Origin: Limnephilus marmoratus
Lineage: Eukaryota; Arthropoda; Insecta; Trichoptera; Limnephilidae
Length of the DNA: 64,000 nucleotides
Assembly: GCA_917880885.1 (NCBI GenBank)
Contig: OU862915.1
Coordinates: 40,866,676-40,930,675 of the forward strand
Direction: 5' to 3'
Part shown: positions 54,580 to 64,000 of the stretch, in pieces
Position numbering within the stretch: position 1 is the stretch's first letter
Layout: each line of letters opens with the position of its first letter
Translations under genes and position numbers: made by a program
The notes under the pieces: generated by a model
Told to the model about the DNA's origin: nothing
Database searches by the model: none
The model's input: the letters and a program-made list of their open reading frames with translations, nothing else

Positions 54580-57383
54580 CACTCTACTACCAAAATGTTA
54601 GAGGTTTACGCACCAAGCTCAACACCCTAAGATGTAATATTCCAACGTTAAACAACGATGTGTACTGCCTAACAGAAACCTGGCTTCATGAAAAAATATC
54701 TTCCCCTGAATTAGGCTTCACCAACTACGATATTTACCGGCTGGATCGTGAAAATATTATTGGCGGAGGGGTTTTAATATCGATCAGAAAGTTGTTTCAT
54801 TCAAAACTATTAAAACTAAAAAATAAAAACATTGAACAAATAGCTATATTAGCGAAACTAAAAACGACAAAAATAATTATTGTGTGTGCATACATCCCCC
54901 CCCAAGCTAGTGTTGATGTGTATTGTAAACATTGTGATGAAATTGAATCATTGAAAATGAAATATCCTGATGCAAAATTGATAATTTTTGGGGATTTTAA
55001 TCTTCCAAATGTAAACTGGGCACAACCCACTGAATCTTCAAATCCCATTTCTGCCAAAGCCCAATTAATCATTGATACCATTAACTTTATCAATCTTAAA
55101 CAATTAAATCATGTTAAAAATATAAATGATAGAATTCTTGATCTTGTCATATCAAACATTAATAATAGTAATATCAGCGAATCGCAAGAATCAATAGTAT
55201 CCATTGACTCTCATCATCCCCCATTACAAGCGATCATTTATTTGGCCCCCATTGAACTTACCCCCCAATCTCCTATTCACGCACGAAACTACAAGAAAGC
55301 TGATTATAAACAAGTGCGATTATATCTGTCTTCACTCAATTGGTCCCCCATTTTTATGTCAACAAACGTAGAAGAAGCAACAAATGTGTTTAATTCAATC
55401 CTTTATAATACCATTGAAAATTGCATACCAACATCTATTGTAAAACGAAACGATTGTTACCCAAAATGGGTTAGTACTGAACTAAAAAAACTCATTCAAT
55501 GTAAAAAAATTGCTCACATTAACTATAAATCCAATAACTCTATTGACTGCTATAAAATTTTTTCTGATTTACGAAATAAATGTAAAAGTCTATCTAAAAA
55601 ATGCTATTCAGATTATATTACAGATGTAGAGCAGACTATCAAGTCAAATCCAAAACATTTTTGGAATTATGTGAAGTCTCTTAAAGACAATAACGGCTGT
55701 CCTAGATCAATGTATTCAGGGCGCAAACATGCTGACAATGATCAAGAAATAGTTGATCTCTTTGCTGATTATTTCTCAAGTGTTTATGAACACAATAATG
55801 ATAATGTGTCTTTACCTGAATTTAAATACACCAATGTCACTGATATATCAACATGCCACATTTCCCTGGATGATGTTAATAAAAAGATCAGATCTCTAGA
55901 TTGTAAGAAGGGGTCAGGTTCTGACAAAATTCCTCCGGTATTCATAAAGGAATGCGCTCAGTTTATAGCAGCTCCTCTTCAACACATATTTAATCTCTCA
56001 CTCCGAACTGGAATATTTCCTGGTCCTTGGAAACTTAATCACTTGACACCTGTATTTAAATCAGGTGATAAAAATTGTGTTTTAAATTATAGACCAATTT
56101 GCATACTGTCTACCATCCCGAAAATGTTTGAAAGTATTGTCTTAGATAAGATTGCTGATAAGTTTAGGCATATTATTACTCCAGAACAGCATGGTTTTGT
56201 TACCGGACGGTCAACCACAACCAATCTTCTATTATATGAACACTATATCTGTGAAGCTTTCACGTCTCATGCACAAGTAGATTCAATATATACTGACTTT
56301 TCAAAAGCCTTTGATAAAGTAAATATTAATATCCTTCTCGCGAAACTGCAAGCCCTTGGTATACATGGATCATTCCTAAAATGGTTGAATAGTTACCTCT
56401 GTAACCGTGAACTCATGGTAAAATTAAATAATAAATTTTCGTATAAATTTAAAGTAACTTCGGGAGTTCCTCAAGGCTCTCATCTGGGCCCACTTCTCTT
56501 CATTTTATTTATAAATGATCTATCTTTATGTTTCGATAATGTCAAATTCATTCTATTCGCAGATGACCTAAAGCTTTTTAAGATTATAAAATGTTTAAAT
56601 GATGCACTTATCCTTCAGCAAAATTTAGATAGACTTGCTAGCTGGTGTGAAATAAATAAATTATTCCTAAACGTAAAAAAATGTTTCCACATGTGTTTTT
56701 ACCGTTCACGGATTCCAATATCTACATCGTATTTAATTAACAATAATGAAATTGCATTAGTACCATTTATCAAAGACCTTGGTGTTATCTTTGACCGGAA
56801 ACTTGCATTTGATCGTCACTGTGAAACAATTTCCAATAAGGCCATGCAAATTCTAGGTTTTGTAATACGTAACACAAGGACTTTTCAAAACATTGAGTCA
56901 ATTAAGCTACTTTACTGCTCTCTTGTAAGATCGCAGCTGGACTATGCATCTCCTGTATGGTCTCCGATTTATACCTATAACTTACACCGTTTGGAGAGAG
57001 TTCAAAGAAAATTTCTTCGATACGTTCAATTCAAATTGAGACAGCCTGTAATTGAAATCCGCTACAATGCATTAATGTCTGATCTAAACCTACCACTACT
57101 TTCTACCCGGCGTACTATTAATGACATTCTTATACTTTTTAAATTACTGAACAATCTCATAGACTGCCCTCAAATGTTAAGTGTTATAAATATTCGTGTC
57201 CCTGTTAAACCAACTCGACTCCACCACCTTTTCCACAGTGACAATCATAGCACTAACTATTCCTATCATTCACCGCTAGTGCGTTTTCACCGAACTGCCA
57301 ATACGTATACAGACCTTTTCGATATTTTCAAAACCTCACCGTCTTGCATCAAAGCAAAAATAACTAGTTATTTATGTAACTGA
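54549..57383 (+). CDS. Jockey-like LINE ORF2, intact endonuclease and RT
   Basis: Open from 54549 to the stop at 57381-57383 (about 944 codons), without frameshift. Endonuclease: YYQNVRGLRTKLN, CLTETWL, GGGVLISI, GDFNLPNVNW, RILDLVIS, SIDSHHPPL. RT: NYRPICILSTIPKMFESIV, QHGFVTGRSTTTNLL, IYTDFSKAFDKVN, SGVPQGSHLGPLLF, catalytic FADDLKLF. Then the post-RT region (IKDLGVIFDRKLAFD, LVRSQLDYASPVWSP). ORF2 has no ATG near its start, as in many LINEs where it is reached by reinitiation from ORF1. Best preserved coding mobile element in the window besides the transposase at 60099. It nicks DNA and copies its RNA at the target. Confidence 0.9.
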   Translation, partial: GSFKKLPTKLTLYYQNVRGLRTKLNTLRCNIPTLNNDVYCLTETWLHEKISSPELGFTNYDIYRLDRENIIGGGVLISIRKLFHSKLLKLKNKNIEQIAILAKLKTTKIIIVCAYIPPQASVDVYCKHCDEIESLKMKYPDAKLIIFGDFNLPNVNWAQPTESSNPISAKAQLIIDTINFINLKQLNHVKNINDRILDLVISNINNSNISESQESIVSIDSHHPPLQAIIYLAPIELTPQSPIHARNYKKADYKQVRLYLSSLNWSPIFMSTNVEEATNVFNSILYNTIENCIPTSIVKRNDCYPKWVSTELKKLIQCKKIAHINYKSNNSIDCYKIFSDLRNKCKSLSKKCYSDYITDVEQTIKSNPKHFWNYVKSLKDNNGCPRSMYSGRKHADNDQEIVDLFADYFSSVYEHNNDNVSLPEFKYTNVTDISTCHISLDDVNKKIRSLDCKKGSGSDKIPPVFIKECAQFIAAPLQHIFNLSLRTGIFPGPWKLNHLTPVFKSGDKNCVLNYRPICILSTIPKMFESIVLDKIADKFRHIITPEQHGFVTGRSTTTNLLLYEHYICEAFTSHAQVDSIYTDFSKAFDKVNINILLAKLQALGIHGSFLKWLNSYLCNRELMVKLNNKFSYKFKVTSGVPQGSHLGPLLFILFINDLSLCFDNVKFILFADDLKLFKIIKCLNDALILQQNLDRLASWCEINKLFLNVKKCFHMCFYRSRIPISTSYLINNNEIALVPFIKDLGVIFDRKLAFDRHCETISNKAMQILGFVIRNTRTFQNIESIKLLYCSLVRSQLDYASPVWSPIYTYNLHRLERVQRKFLRYVQFKLRQPVIEIRYNALMSDLNLPLLSTRRTINDILILFKLLNNLIDCPQMLSVINIRVPVKPTRLHHLFHSDNHSTNYSYHSPLVRFHRTANTYTDLFDIFKTSPSCIKAKITSYLCN

Positions 57384-57538
57384 TATGTTTGAAAAATGAT
57401 AAATATTTGTTGTACTAATATGCATCGTATGTATGTATGTACTGTATGTTATTCTATATATATATGTATAATGTTTGTAAATGTTCAATACACCTGTATT
57501 ATGTATGTAATAGCCCTATGTACGGGCGTTTAAATAAT

Positions 57539-57565
<27 letters not shown>
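57384..57565 (+). other. LINE 3' UTR with long (AAAT)n tail
   Basis: 3' UTR ending in eight or so AAAT units at 57535-57565. Confidence 0.75.
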
Positions 57566-57569
<4 letters not shown>

Positions 57570-57620
57570 TCTTTTTCGTAACGCATTTTACCAGCTTACC
57601 CCCCAGGTCGAGCGTGCGTA
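57566..57620 (-). mobile_element. Fragment of the Gypsy LTR next to the LINE tail
   Basis: CGTAACGCATTTTACCAGCT and CGAGCGTGCGTAAAG match 52355-52415 of the LTR (about 80% by eye). It directly follows the LINE tail. Confidence 0.6.
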
Positions 57621-57734
57621 AAGAAGTTTTACTTCAAAATACTCTGTCATCTTAATAACAAAATAATTAGTTATAAAATTAAAACAAACACTTTGTATTT
57701 AACCACAAAACCAAATTATTTCTTCTAAACTTTG

Positions 57735-57890
57735 GTCATATTGAATGACACTCTTTTTAATGAACTACATTAACAAAATATTTTTAATGCAAATAATACT
57801 CTTTTTAATGAACGACAATAATACAATTAAAATTAAAAAGTACCTACCTACCTACAATAACAAAATATTTTTTATGCAAATAATACTTAA
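57735..57890 (+). repeat. Imperfect direct repeats
   Basis: CTCTTTTTAATGAAC(T/G)AC and AACAAAATATTTTT(A/T)ATGCAAATAATAC each occur twice, about 50 and 80 bp apart. Confidence 0.65.
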
Positions 57891-57984
57891 CGGATGAAAA
57901 AAATGAGCGTTTTCTCTCAAACTAAATGAAGAGTTTTCGAATGAAAAAGTTGAGGATCCGGCATCGGGAAGTACTCCATATTTT

Positions 57985-58470
57985 ACGAGGGCTTGACTAG
58001 TGGGCCTGACGGAATACCTGCCCTGGTACTGCAGAGGTGCGCAGCAGAAATAACTCCAATTTTGACGAAGCTTTTTAAAATGTCCCTGAAGTCTGGCTCT
58101 GTGCCCTCTGGTTGGAAAAAAGCGGTTATCCATCCTATTCCAAAGAAGGGTGACCACTCCAACCCGGCCAACTACCGCCCCATAGCGATCACATCAGTGA
58201 TCATAAGGTGATGGAACGTGTGATCAATGACAAACTGCTCACATACCTCGAGAAGAACAAAATTATTAACGACCGTCAATACAGATTATGTGACGCATGT
58301 TTGGGGGCGGTGGCTGTGTGACTGTTTTGGTGTGAACCAAACGGTTGCACTGGACTTTCCCAAGGCCTTTGACCGGGTTTGGCACCGAGGACTTATCAAC
58401 AAACTGCCTTCTTACGGACTTCCCGCATCCTTGTGTACGTGGATTGCCGACTTTCTGAGGTAGAGGTCGA
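57985..58470 (+). pseudogene. LINE RT N-terminal fragment, degenerate
   Basis: SGPDGIPALVLQRCAAEITP, WKKAVIHPIPKKGDHSNPAN, YRPIAITSVI, then shifted frames with MERVINDKLL, LDFPKAFDRVWHRGLINKLP and YGLPASLCTWIADFLR. It is the front half of an RT of the same general kind as the fragment at 35041-35658. The palm motif with the catalytic aspartates is absent. Confidence 0.75.
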
Positions 58471-58699
58471 TTCAGACGGTAGCCGATGGTTTCACCTATT
58501 CCTCACACTCGATTTTCCCCCTCCGTTGTTACCCCTCCCACAAACCCCACCCTCTTCGTTACCCTTCTCCTCTTGCCTTAAAAGTATTTGTGTCCTTTCT
58601 CTCTGTTGGCTAAATAACGCCAACAAGCACGACATATTAACCCAAAAATTAATCACGATTATACTTAAGACCAAGAATATATAAATAAATAATTTATTT

Positions 58700-59612
58700 T
58701 CATATTCCATTTCAGTGGTACCTAGTACCTACCAGTATAATATTATTATTAAATAATTATAATTTTCTTCCTGTTCTTTTTAGTATTCCCTTAGTAATTC
58801 CGTTTGCTTATTAATTTGGACCAAAATGTTGTTGCCTGCGGGAAACGCCTTTGTTACGAAATTTCCTAAATATTTCCGTACCCGCGGAGAAAATAATAAT
58901 ATACGGCAATTTTTCGTCTATAATTGAATGACGGATATTTGACTTGTGTTTTTCTTTTATTACGCGAAGAAAAATATTTGATAAATAGAGGATGTAGGAT
59001 AAATAATGGATGCCTTTAGAGAATTAACTACTCATCCTTTAAACAAATCATTTCAAACGGAAACTATGAAGAACCTAGAGTTACGAATTGCTGAAAAAAA
59101 AGTTTCAATGTCTGTCAACAGATGTCATTGGTTTAGGAAATTGTATGTAATTTTAATGTGTCTCAACACAGGTTAGTAATGATACATTATGAGAGAGATA
59201 ACTGCCTCCCGTAACCCAAACGGGTTGTAGACTAAAATCCGGATGATTACGAAGATATCTGATCATCGGTTGACTGCGAGCACGGCATTGGGCGGCGGCT
59301 CGCTTGTAGATTATCACAGAGCATCCCTCAGAACGGACGTTCAGCAGCATTTATACTTACCGTGATTGTCTAATAAATTAATTACTATCTGAATAAATGT
59401 ATCAGTTGTAAATATCTATGAAATAATGATGTTATTAATAAGAATGCATGGAATTACTCACCAAAAATTTGTATTTAGGTAGTTATGTGTTACTGAATAA
59501 AAATACGTTGAGTTAAAACAATTGAAGATTTATTTAACTATTTATCCACAATGAGACAATTATAAGTTAAGTTAGAACATGAGACTCTAACATTGTTTTC
59601 CCAGGCATGGCG
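58700..59612. other. AT-rich DNA without a confirmed gene
   Basis: One short frame (59006-59171) ends at a possible splice donor, but nothing supports it as an exon. No repeat ends recognised. Confidence 0.35.
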
Positions 59613-60098
59613 ATGCGCATTAGTGCGGAACGAAATTTTTTTTTTCTAATTTTAATTTGGAATAGTTGTATTAAGTTGCCAATTGCCATCAATTACCTCA
59701 ATTAAAAATATAAAAAAATATCAGACAACGGTAAAAGCCCCCGCCATGACGTCAAACATTTACAAAAACGACAGTTTAGGAGCTATTTGCGCGGCCTACA
59801 AAATAGTTCTGAATTCGTTAAAATTGATTTATTTTATTTAATAACATATTCAAATATAGTATATAACTAGCTGTTGTAATCAAATATTTTATTATTTTAA
59901 TATACTTTGGCGCTGTGACAAACTGACAAAGGAGCGGGGCGTGCGGGACTTGCGGGACGAAGTGGCGGGCGGCATGTGACAATCTAAGAAATGCAGGGTT
60001 TTGTTTAAACTAGTGTCGATAATTGTCTCAAGGCGGAAGGTCGCGCGTCAATTATATTCACGAGTACTTGTTGATAAACGTTTGTTAAGTGATTTAAA

Positions 60099-62177
60099 AT
60101 GACTTCTACAAGACAAAAGTTAAAATGTCCGATATTTGGTGAAAGTGCAGAGTTGAAAGAGAATATCCTACCTACGTACGTAAGTGTGATGAAATTCTAT
60201 GAATGGATTCGACAAGACTTAAAAGTAGGGAATAGCACAACAAAAGAACCTACGTTTTTGGAAATTGCCGAAATAGTTGGAACGAAAATTGAAGAATTGT
60301 GGATAAAATCTTCGATTCCAATTGTCACACACAAAAGAGTTCTACAGTTACTAAAAAGTTATCACTCAAAGTGTTATAATTTGAAAAAGTCTTTCAAGAA
60401 ACTTAAGGAAGAAAAGTTAGAAGTGTTCAGAGTACAAAGTAGAAAGCTTTTTGACATAGCTGCATGTAAATGTAAAGAATTTGCAAGCTGTACTTGTTTG
60501 AAAGAAAAAAAGGTGCCAAAAGAGGAACAAATGTTTTTAGAAGACCAACGCACTAACAGACTAATGGCTTTAGGAAGAACGGATCTTATTCAGAGTAAAA
60601 AGTTGCTGAATAGAAGATTACGTGCTCTGAAACAAGAAATCAGGCATAATTCAAAGACACGAATTGAAGAAATTCCCTCTACTTCATGTCGGCTAAATAG
60701 ATCTGAAGTTAGTTCTAATGCCGACCTTCCTTCTTGTTCGTCGGCCGCAGACGATCTTGTCAACGCTGACACTGTAAATCATAAGCCTATAAAGCTCACG
60801 AATACCAGTTTTCATAGTTTGACGACTGTATGCGATAGATATGGAGTATCAGACCGAGCTGCGGCAGCTATCGTATCATCTGTTTTATGTTCTGCTTCTG
60901 ATGCCGACTCTGGGGTGCAGTCAACTAACGTCGTAGATAGGATGAAACTAAGAAGAATAAGACAGAAATTATGCGAGCAAATTTTAACAGAAGAAAGAGT
61001 AACAGTAATTTCTGCATTATATTTCGATGGAAGGAAAGATAAGACGGCTAAAACTGTTTTAAAAGGATCGAAGAGGTTTAGAGTGATTGTACAAGAGGAA
61101 CACATTTCGATTATAAAAGAACCAGGTTCTGTTTATGTTGGGTATGTGGTTCCAACATCGGGCAGTGCAAGAAATATTGAAAAAGCTATCCACAGCTTTT
61201 TAACGACTGAAAATATATCACTAGAGGGTTTAATGGCTATAGGCTGTGATGGAACAAACACAAATACAGGGAAAGTAGGAGGCGTGATTTGTCTTTTGGA
61301 AAATAGGCTATCTCGACCATTGCAATGGATGATTTATCTTTTACACGCCAATGAGTTACCATTGAGGCATTTGTTTGCCTATTTGGATGGCCCTACTGCA
61401 GGACCTAAATCATTTGCAGGTCAAATTGGTAAAGCATTAGAGATATGCGAGACGCTGCCGTTGGCCAACTTTGAGAAGATAGAAGGTGAACTACCTCCAC
61501 AAATATCCACAGATCTCAGCACAGACCAGAAATATTTACAAGAAATTACTACTGCTGTCATAAATGGATCCTGCTCTCCTGATTTATTATGGAGAAGCCC
61601 AGGTAAACTATCCCATGCCCGCTGGTTGACAAGAGCTAATCGCATACTGCGTTTGTATATTTCTACGGAAAATCCACAACAAAATCTTGTGACTTTAGCA
61701 ACGTTTATCGTAAAATCATACGCTCCTGTCTGGTTTGCTATCAAAACACATTCATCTTGTAAAGATGGTTCAAATCATTTATGGAAGCTCATTAACAGCA
61801 CTAGATATTTGTCCGAGGAGTTGTTAGCGATAGTGAACGCTGTTATAATTCGAAACAGTTACTTTGCTCATCCAGAAAACTTGTTGTTGAGTATGATAAC
61901 AGATTCACGTAAGCACATTAGAGAACTCGCTGCAAGACGCATTTTGAAGGCTCGTCAAGTTAATAAAAATTCTGTTTCGCGCATGTTTGAGGTGCCAAAA
62001 GTGAACTTAAATGCACCTTCTTACATAGACATGATTGACTGGCAACAAAATATATACGAACCCCCAATACTGATGGATATTTCCGATGAGCAGTTACAAG
62101 ATCTTATTGAAAATGGAGAAGATACAGTGTTGGAGTTTATGAATCTTTCCACACTCAGGCTGTGGAAAGATCTGTAA
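60099..62177 (+). CDS. Putative transposase of an unnamed family (692 residues), 3' frameshift
   Basis: The only long gene of the 59621-62630 transposon, without introns. An N-terminal part (1-110) has a helix-turn-helix-like stretch (EIAEIVGTKIEELW), then a Cys cluster CKCKEFASCTC (123-133), then a Lys-rich region. The conserved-looking core has YFDGRKDKT (D310, D314), GCDGTNTNTGKVGG (D384), LQWMIYLLHANELPLRHLF (416-426), DLSTDQKYL, and AHPENLL (E593). Spaced Asp, Asp and Glu in this order suggest an RNase H-like catalytic fold, as in hAT transposases, but I see no standard hAT dimerisation domain. I recall similar uncharacterised proteins in insects and cnidarians but cannot name the family. 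The frame ends early: from about 62147 a second frame continues it. Confidence 0.7.
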   Translation: MTSTRQKLKCPIFGESAELKENILPTYVSVMKFYEWIRQDLKVGNSTTKEPTFLEIAEIVGTKIEELWIKSSIPIVTHKRVLQLLKSYHSKCYNLKKSFKKLKEEKLEVFRVQSRKLFDIAACKCKEFASCTCLKEKKVPKEEQMFLEDQRTNRLMALGRTDLIQSKKLLNRRLRALKQEIRHNSKTRIEEIPSTSCRLNRSEVSSNADLPSCSSAADDLVNADTVNHKPIKLTNTSFHSLTTVCDRYGVSDRAAAAIVSSVLCSASDADSGVQSTNVVDRMKLRRIRQKLCEQILTEERVTVISALYFDGRKDKTAKTVLKGSKRFRVIVQEEHISIIKEPGSVYVGYVVPTSGSARNIEKAIHSFLTTENISLEGLMAIGCDGTNTNTGKVGGVICLLENRLSRPLQWMIYLLHANELPLRHLFAYLDGPTAGPKSFAGQIGKALEICETLPLANFEKIEGELPPQISTDLSTDQKYLQEITTAVINGSCSPDLLWRSPGKLSHARWLTRANRILRLYISTENPQQNLVTLATFIVKSYAPVWFAIKTHSSCKDGSNHLWKLINSTRYLSEELLAIVNAVIIRNSYFAHPENLLLSMITDSRKHIRELAARRILKARQVNKNSVSRMFEVPKVNLNAPSYIDMIDWQQNIYEPPILMDISDEQLQDLIENGEDTVLEFMNLSTLRLWKDL

Positions 62178-62308
62178 AAGTTGTGACAGAAGCAGCTCTA
62201 AGTGTATGCGACAAGACAAGACGAGAAGGATTCATAAAATCTAAATTAGCATCTCGAAAGCTCATGCCAAAGTTTAAGACGAAAAAGGATTTTTGTTATA
62301 AAAAATAA
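62147..62308 (+). pseudogene. C-terminal end of the transposase in another frame
   Basis: The frame at 62147 reads FHTQAVERSVKVVTEAALSV, CDKTRREGFIKSKLASRKLM, then PKFKTKKDFCYKK and a stop at 62306-62308. It overlaps the last 30 bases of the main frame and looks like its natural continuation, so one small insertion or deletion near 62140-62147 split the gene. The full protein would be about 745 residues. Confidence 0.65.
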
Positions 62309-63019
62309 TGTAATTCATAGCAACATAACTTTCTAAACCTGTGCTTACTTTTGAAATAAATGATTTTAGTGACTAAAACCTACTTTTATTTTATCATTTA
62401 ATGCATAACATATTATATTTACTTATTATTTTGTCAATAGGGTGTATAATACAAAACGTCTATAAAAACTTAAAAAATAAAATTTCAAGTCTATGGCGGG
62501 AGCTCAAGCTGTCGAGCTAGAACTTCCAAATTGAACAGGGTTATTTACAATTATATAAGGCAACTTTTACCTGGTATTCCAATCCGAATTTCGAAAAAAA
62601 AAATTTTTCATACAAAAGTGTTCCACCCTAATGCGCATTGGAGACGCTATCGCTGGCAATAAATACCAAGTCATGCATATTGTCAGAACACTAAAGAAGG
62701 CCCACTAGTAAAATAGTGTTATAAAACCGAATGGGCGCCAGTCAGATGAATACATCTAAACGAATTTATAAATCAGTAATCCACTAAGAAAAATTCTAAT
62801 CTCCAAGTAGTATGAAATCTCTCACGTGTGGATTATAGAAGTATCTGTCTTCTTGCGGCGCGGACACGAGCTGCTTCCTTCTTGCCGGAACTCAACCAAC
62901 TGAAGTGGTGGACGATATTATTAAAAACTTCCGATCTTCAGAGTTGTATTGTTAATTAGAGGAAAACATCGAAAAGAATCTAATGCAGGCATACGAGTAG
63001 CTCTATGAATGACTTACTA

Positions 63020-63165
63020 AAAGAAGATGCCGAACTTGGGCTCATGAATGCAGAACCGTTGAGTTATTTTGGGCTGCAGTCGTAAGTGAAGGAAGCCCCG
63101 ATGATAGCCCACTTCCGTTAAGTAGAAGAATATGATAATATATAAAGAAGAAGAAGACAAGCAAG
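63020..63165 (+). repeat. RTE-like LINE 3' end
   Basis: Readings CRTWAHECRTVELFWAAVVS and DDSPLPLSRRI parallel the RTE ends at 42245 and 46813 (STVELFRAA...), followed by the tail ATAAAGAAGAAGAAGAC. Confidence 0.45.
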
Positions 63166-63169
63166 CACT

Positions 63170-63705
63170 TCTATAGTGTAAAACTTGAGATTAAGAGTTA
63201 GAACGCCGTTGAAAATCCTGCGGAACCACGAATACTTCCATAAAATTTTACCCCCATTAATTTGCTGCCAATTTCATGTATTATTTATCTACAGGGAGTC
63301 AATTATTATTTTCCTTGATCCTATTTTGGTTTTCATGGCACGTTTTCAATTGATCCATGCAGGTATAATTCTATATGAAATAGATTATTTAATTCATAAG
63401 CTCCGTTAGTATTTCCAGTAATGAATACTTTATTATATTTTTTATCTTAGTTTGTTGATACACACATACATGATATGTATGTATGTATTACATATATATA
63501 AAATAAGTAGAGGAAACATAAAAAAAAATACAAAGAAATATTGAATAAATTTAAAGCAAAGAATAAATACCACAACGATATGTAAACAGTACACAAAAAC
63601 AAATGTACTGAAAATAAAACGGTGTTTTTGAATCACACTGCATAAAGACCGTGCAATAAGGAACTCCAGTGAAAAATAGCGTGGCTTTAAAAATATATGT
63701 TCATA
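63170..63705. other. AT-rich DNA, no gene seen
   Basis: A small (ATGT)n run at 63470-63490. Nothing else recognised. Confidence 0.4.
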
Positions 63706-63710
63706 TAGAC

Positions 63711-64000
63711 CATAGGTTCCCAACCTTTTTTTGCCCACCGCCCACTTTGAGAATATTTTTTTTTCTAGCGCCCCCCAACTCGTAAATTTGAAAGAGCAAT
63801 TGTCGTCACGAATAAATTTACCAACGGGGACGGGGGGGGGGGGGGGGGGGAGATAGGATGGGGCAAGATGCGTTTTTTTTATTTTTTATTGTATATTTTA
63901 TTTGGTGACCGGCCAACTCAGAAGCACCTCATAAAGGTCATTGAAGAGTGATGATAAAAAATATTTAATTTTTTAAACTTTATGAGTAAAATCACAAATT
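63711..64000 (+). mobile_element. Start of a hAT-like element, cut by window edge
   Basis: CATAGGTTCCCAACCTTTTTTTGCCCACC resembles the tips of hAT elements and of the MITE at 47706 (CAGGACTTCCCAACC). A 19-base G run lies at 63832-63850. The other end is outside the window. Confidence 0.5.

Larger units (their letters stand above)
59621..62630 (+). mobile_element. DNA transposon with hAT-like ends and 8-bp target duplication
   Basis: ATGCGCAT occurs at 59613-59620 and 62631-62638. The element begins TAGTGCGGAAC and ends GTTCCACCCTA, that is, tips TAG(T/G)G(C/T)GGAAC, which fit the hAT tip rule (C/T)A(A/G)NG. Further inside, both ends share a T run, TTTGGAAT/TTGGAAT and AAGTTGCC. The whole is 3010 bp and contains one long gene. 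Because ATGCGCAT is a palindrome, part of it could belong to the tips instead; 8-bp duplication is the better reading. Confidence 0.75.

Noticed and set aside
59006..59171. Possible short first exon (55 codons from ATG, then CACAG|GTTAGT)
   Set aside because: No downstream exon, no domain and no clear promoter; one donor-like site is too little evidence.
59153..59350. 66-residue minus-strand frame with coding-like composition
   Set aside because: No homology recognised and no consistent splice sites.

Overview
This window is insect nuclear DNA, most likely from a moth or butterfly. It is AT-rich, and the one host gene found has short coding exons and GT-AG introns. That gene has the dual-CLIP protease layout best known from Lepidoptera. 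Several Helitrons have termini of the kind common in Lepidoptera, and a run of TTAGG (the insect telomere unit) is present. The lineage is inferred from these traits, not from a search.

The host gene is on the minus strand, 33576 down to 17569, in six exons whose splice phases all agree. It encodes a 480-residue secreted serine protease: signal peptide, two CLIP domains, and a trypsin-like domain with His260, Asp326 and Ser426 intact. This is the architecture of prophenoloxidase-activating proteases of the melanization cascade. A TATA box with an initiator lies 170 to 143 bp upstream of the start codon. The five introns are packed with transposable elements.

Everything else is mobile DNA or unrecognised sequence. 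Positions 1-2427 hold a minus-strand Ty3/Gypsy gag and pol joined by a classic -1 slippery heptamer. Positions 4558-7488 are two broken non-LTR (LINE) copies, 8804-9130 a DDE transposase scrap, and 9880-10460 an R4/Dong-like remnant. From 10913 to 16440 is a near-complete but much-interrupted LINE with two ORFs. Introns of the host gene hold a deletion-derivative Gypsy provirus with a recognisable primer binding site, a same-strand LINE, RT remnants and tRNA-like SINEs. Positions 34-50 kb hold hammerhead-like motifs, Helitrons, RTE-type LINE fragments, and a hAT-type MITE with a second MITE nested inside. Positions 50-58 kb hold a foldback element carrying TTAGG repeats, a purine-rich Helitron, an 18-bp minisatellite, and a Gypsy LTR plus pol joined to a LINE with intact ORF2.

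Three parts deserve most attention. A short Helitron (about 38648-39043) contains a complete-looking heat-shock promoter that points out of its 3' end. A 3010-bp DNA transposon (59621-62630) has 8-bp target duplications and hAT-like tips but encodes a 692-residue protein of a family I cannot name. A hammerhead-ribozyme-like fold at 34765-34817 resembles those of Penelope-like retroelements. All calls come from reading the sequence by eye; no alignment or database search was run.
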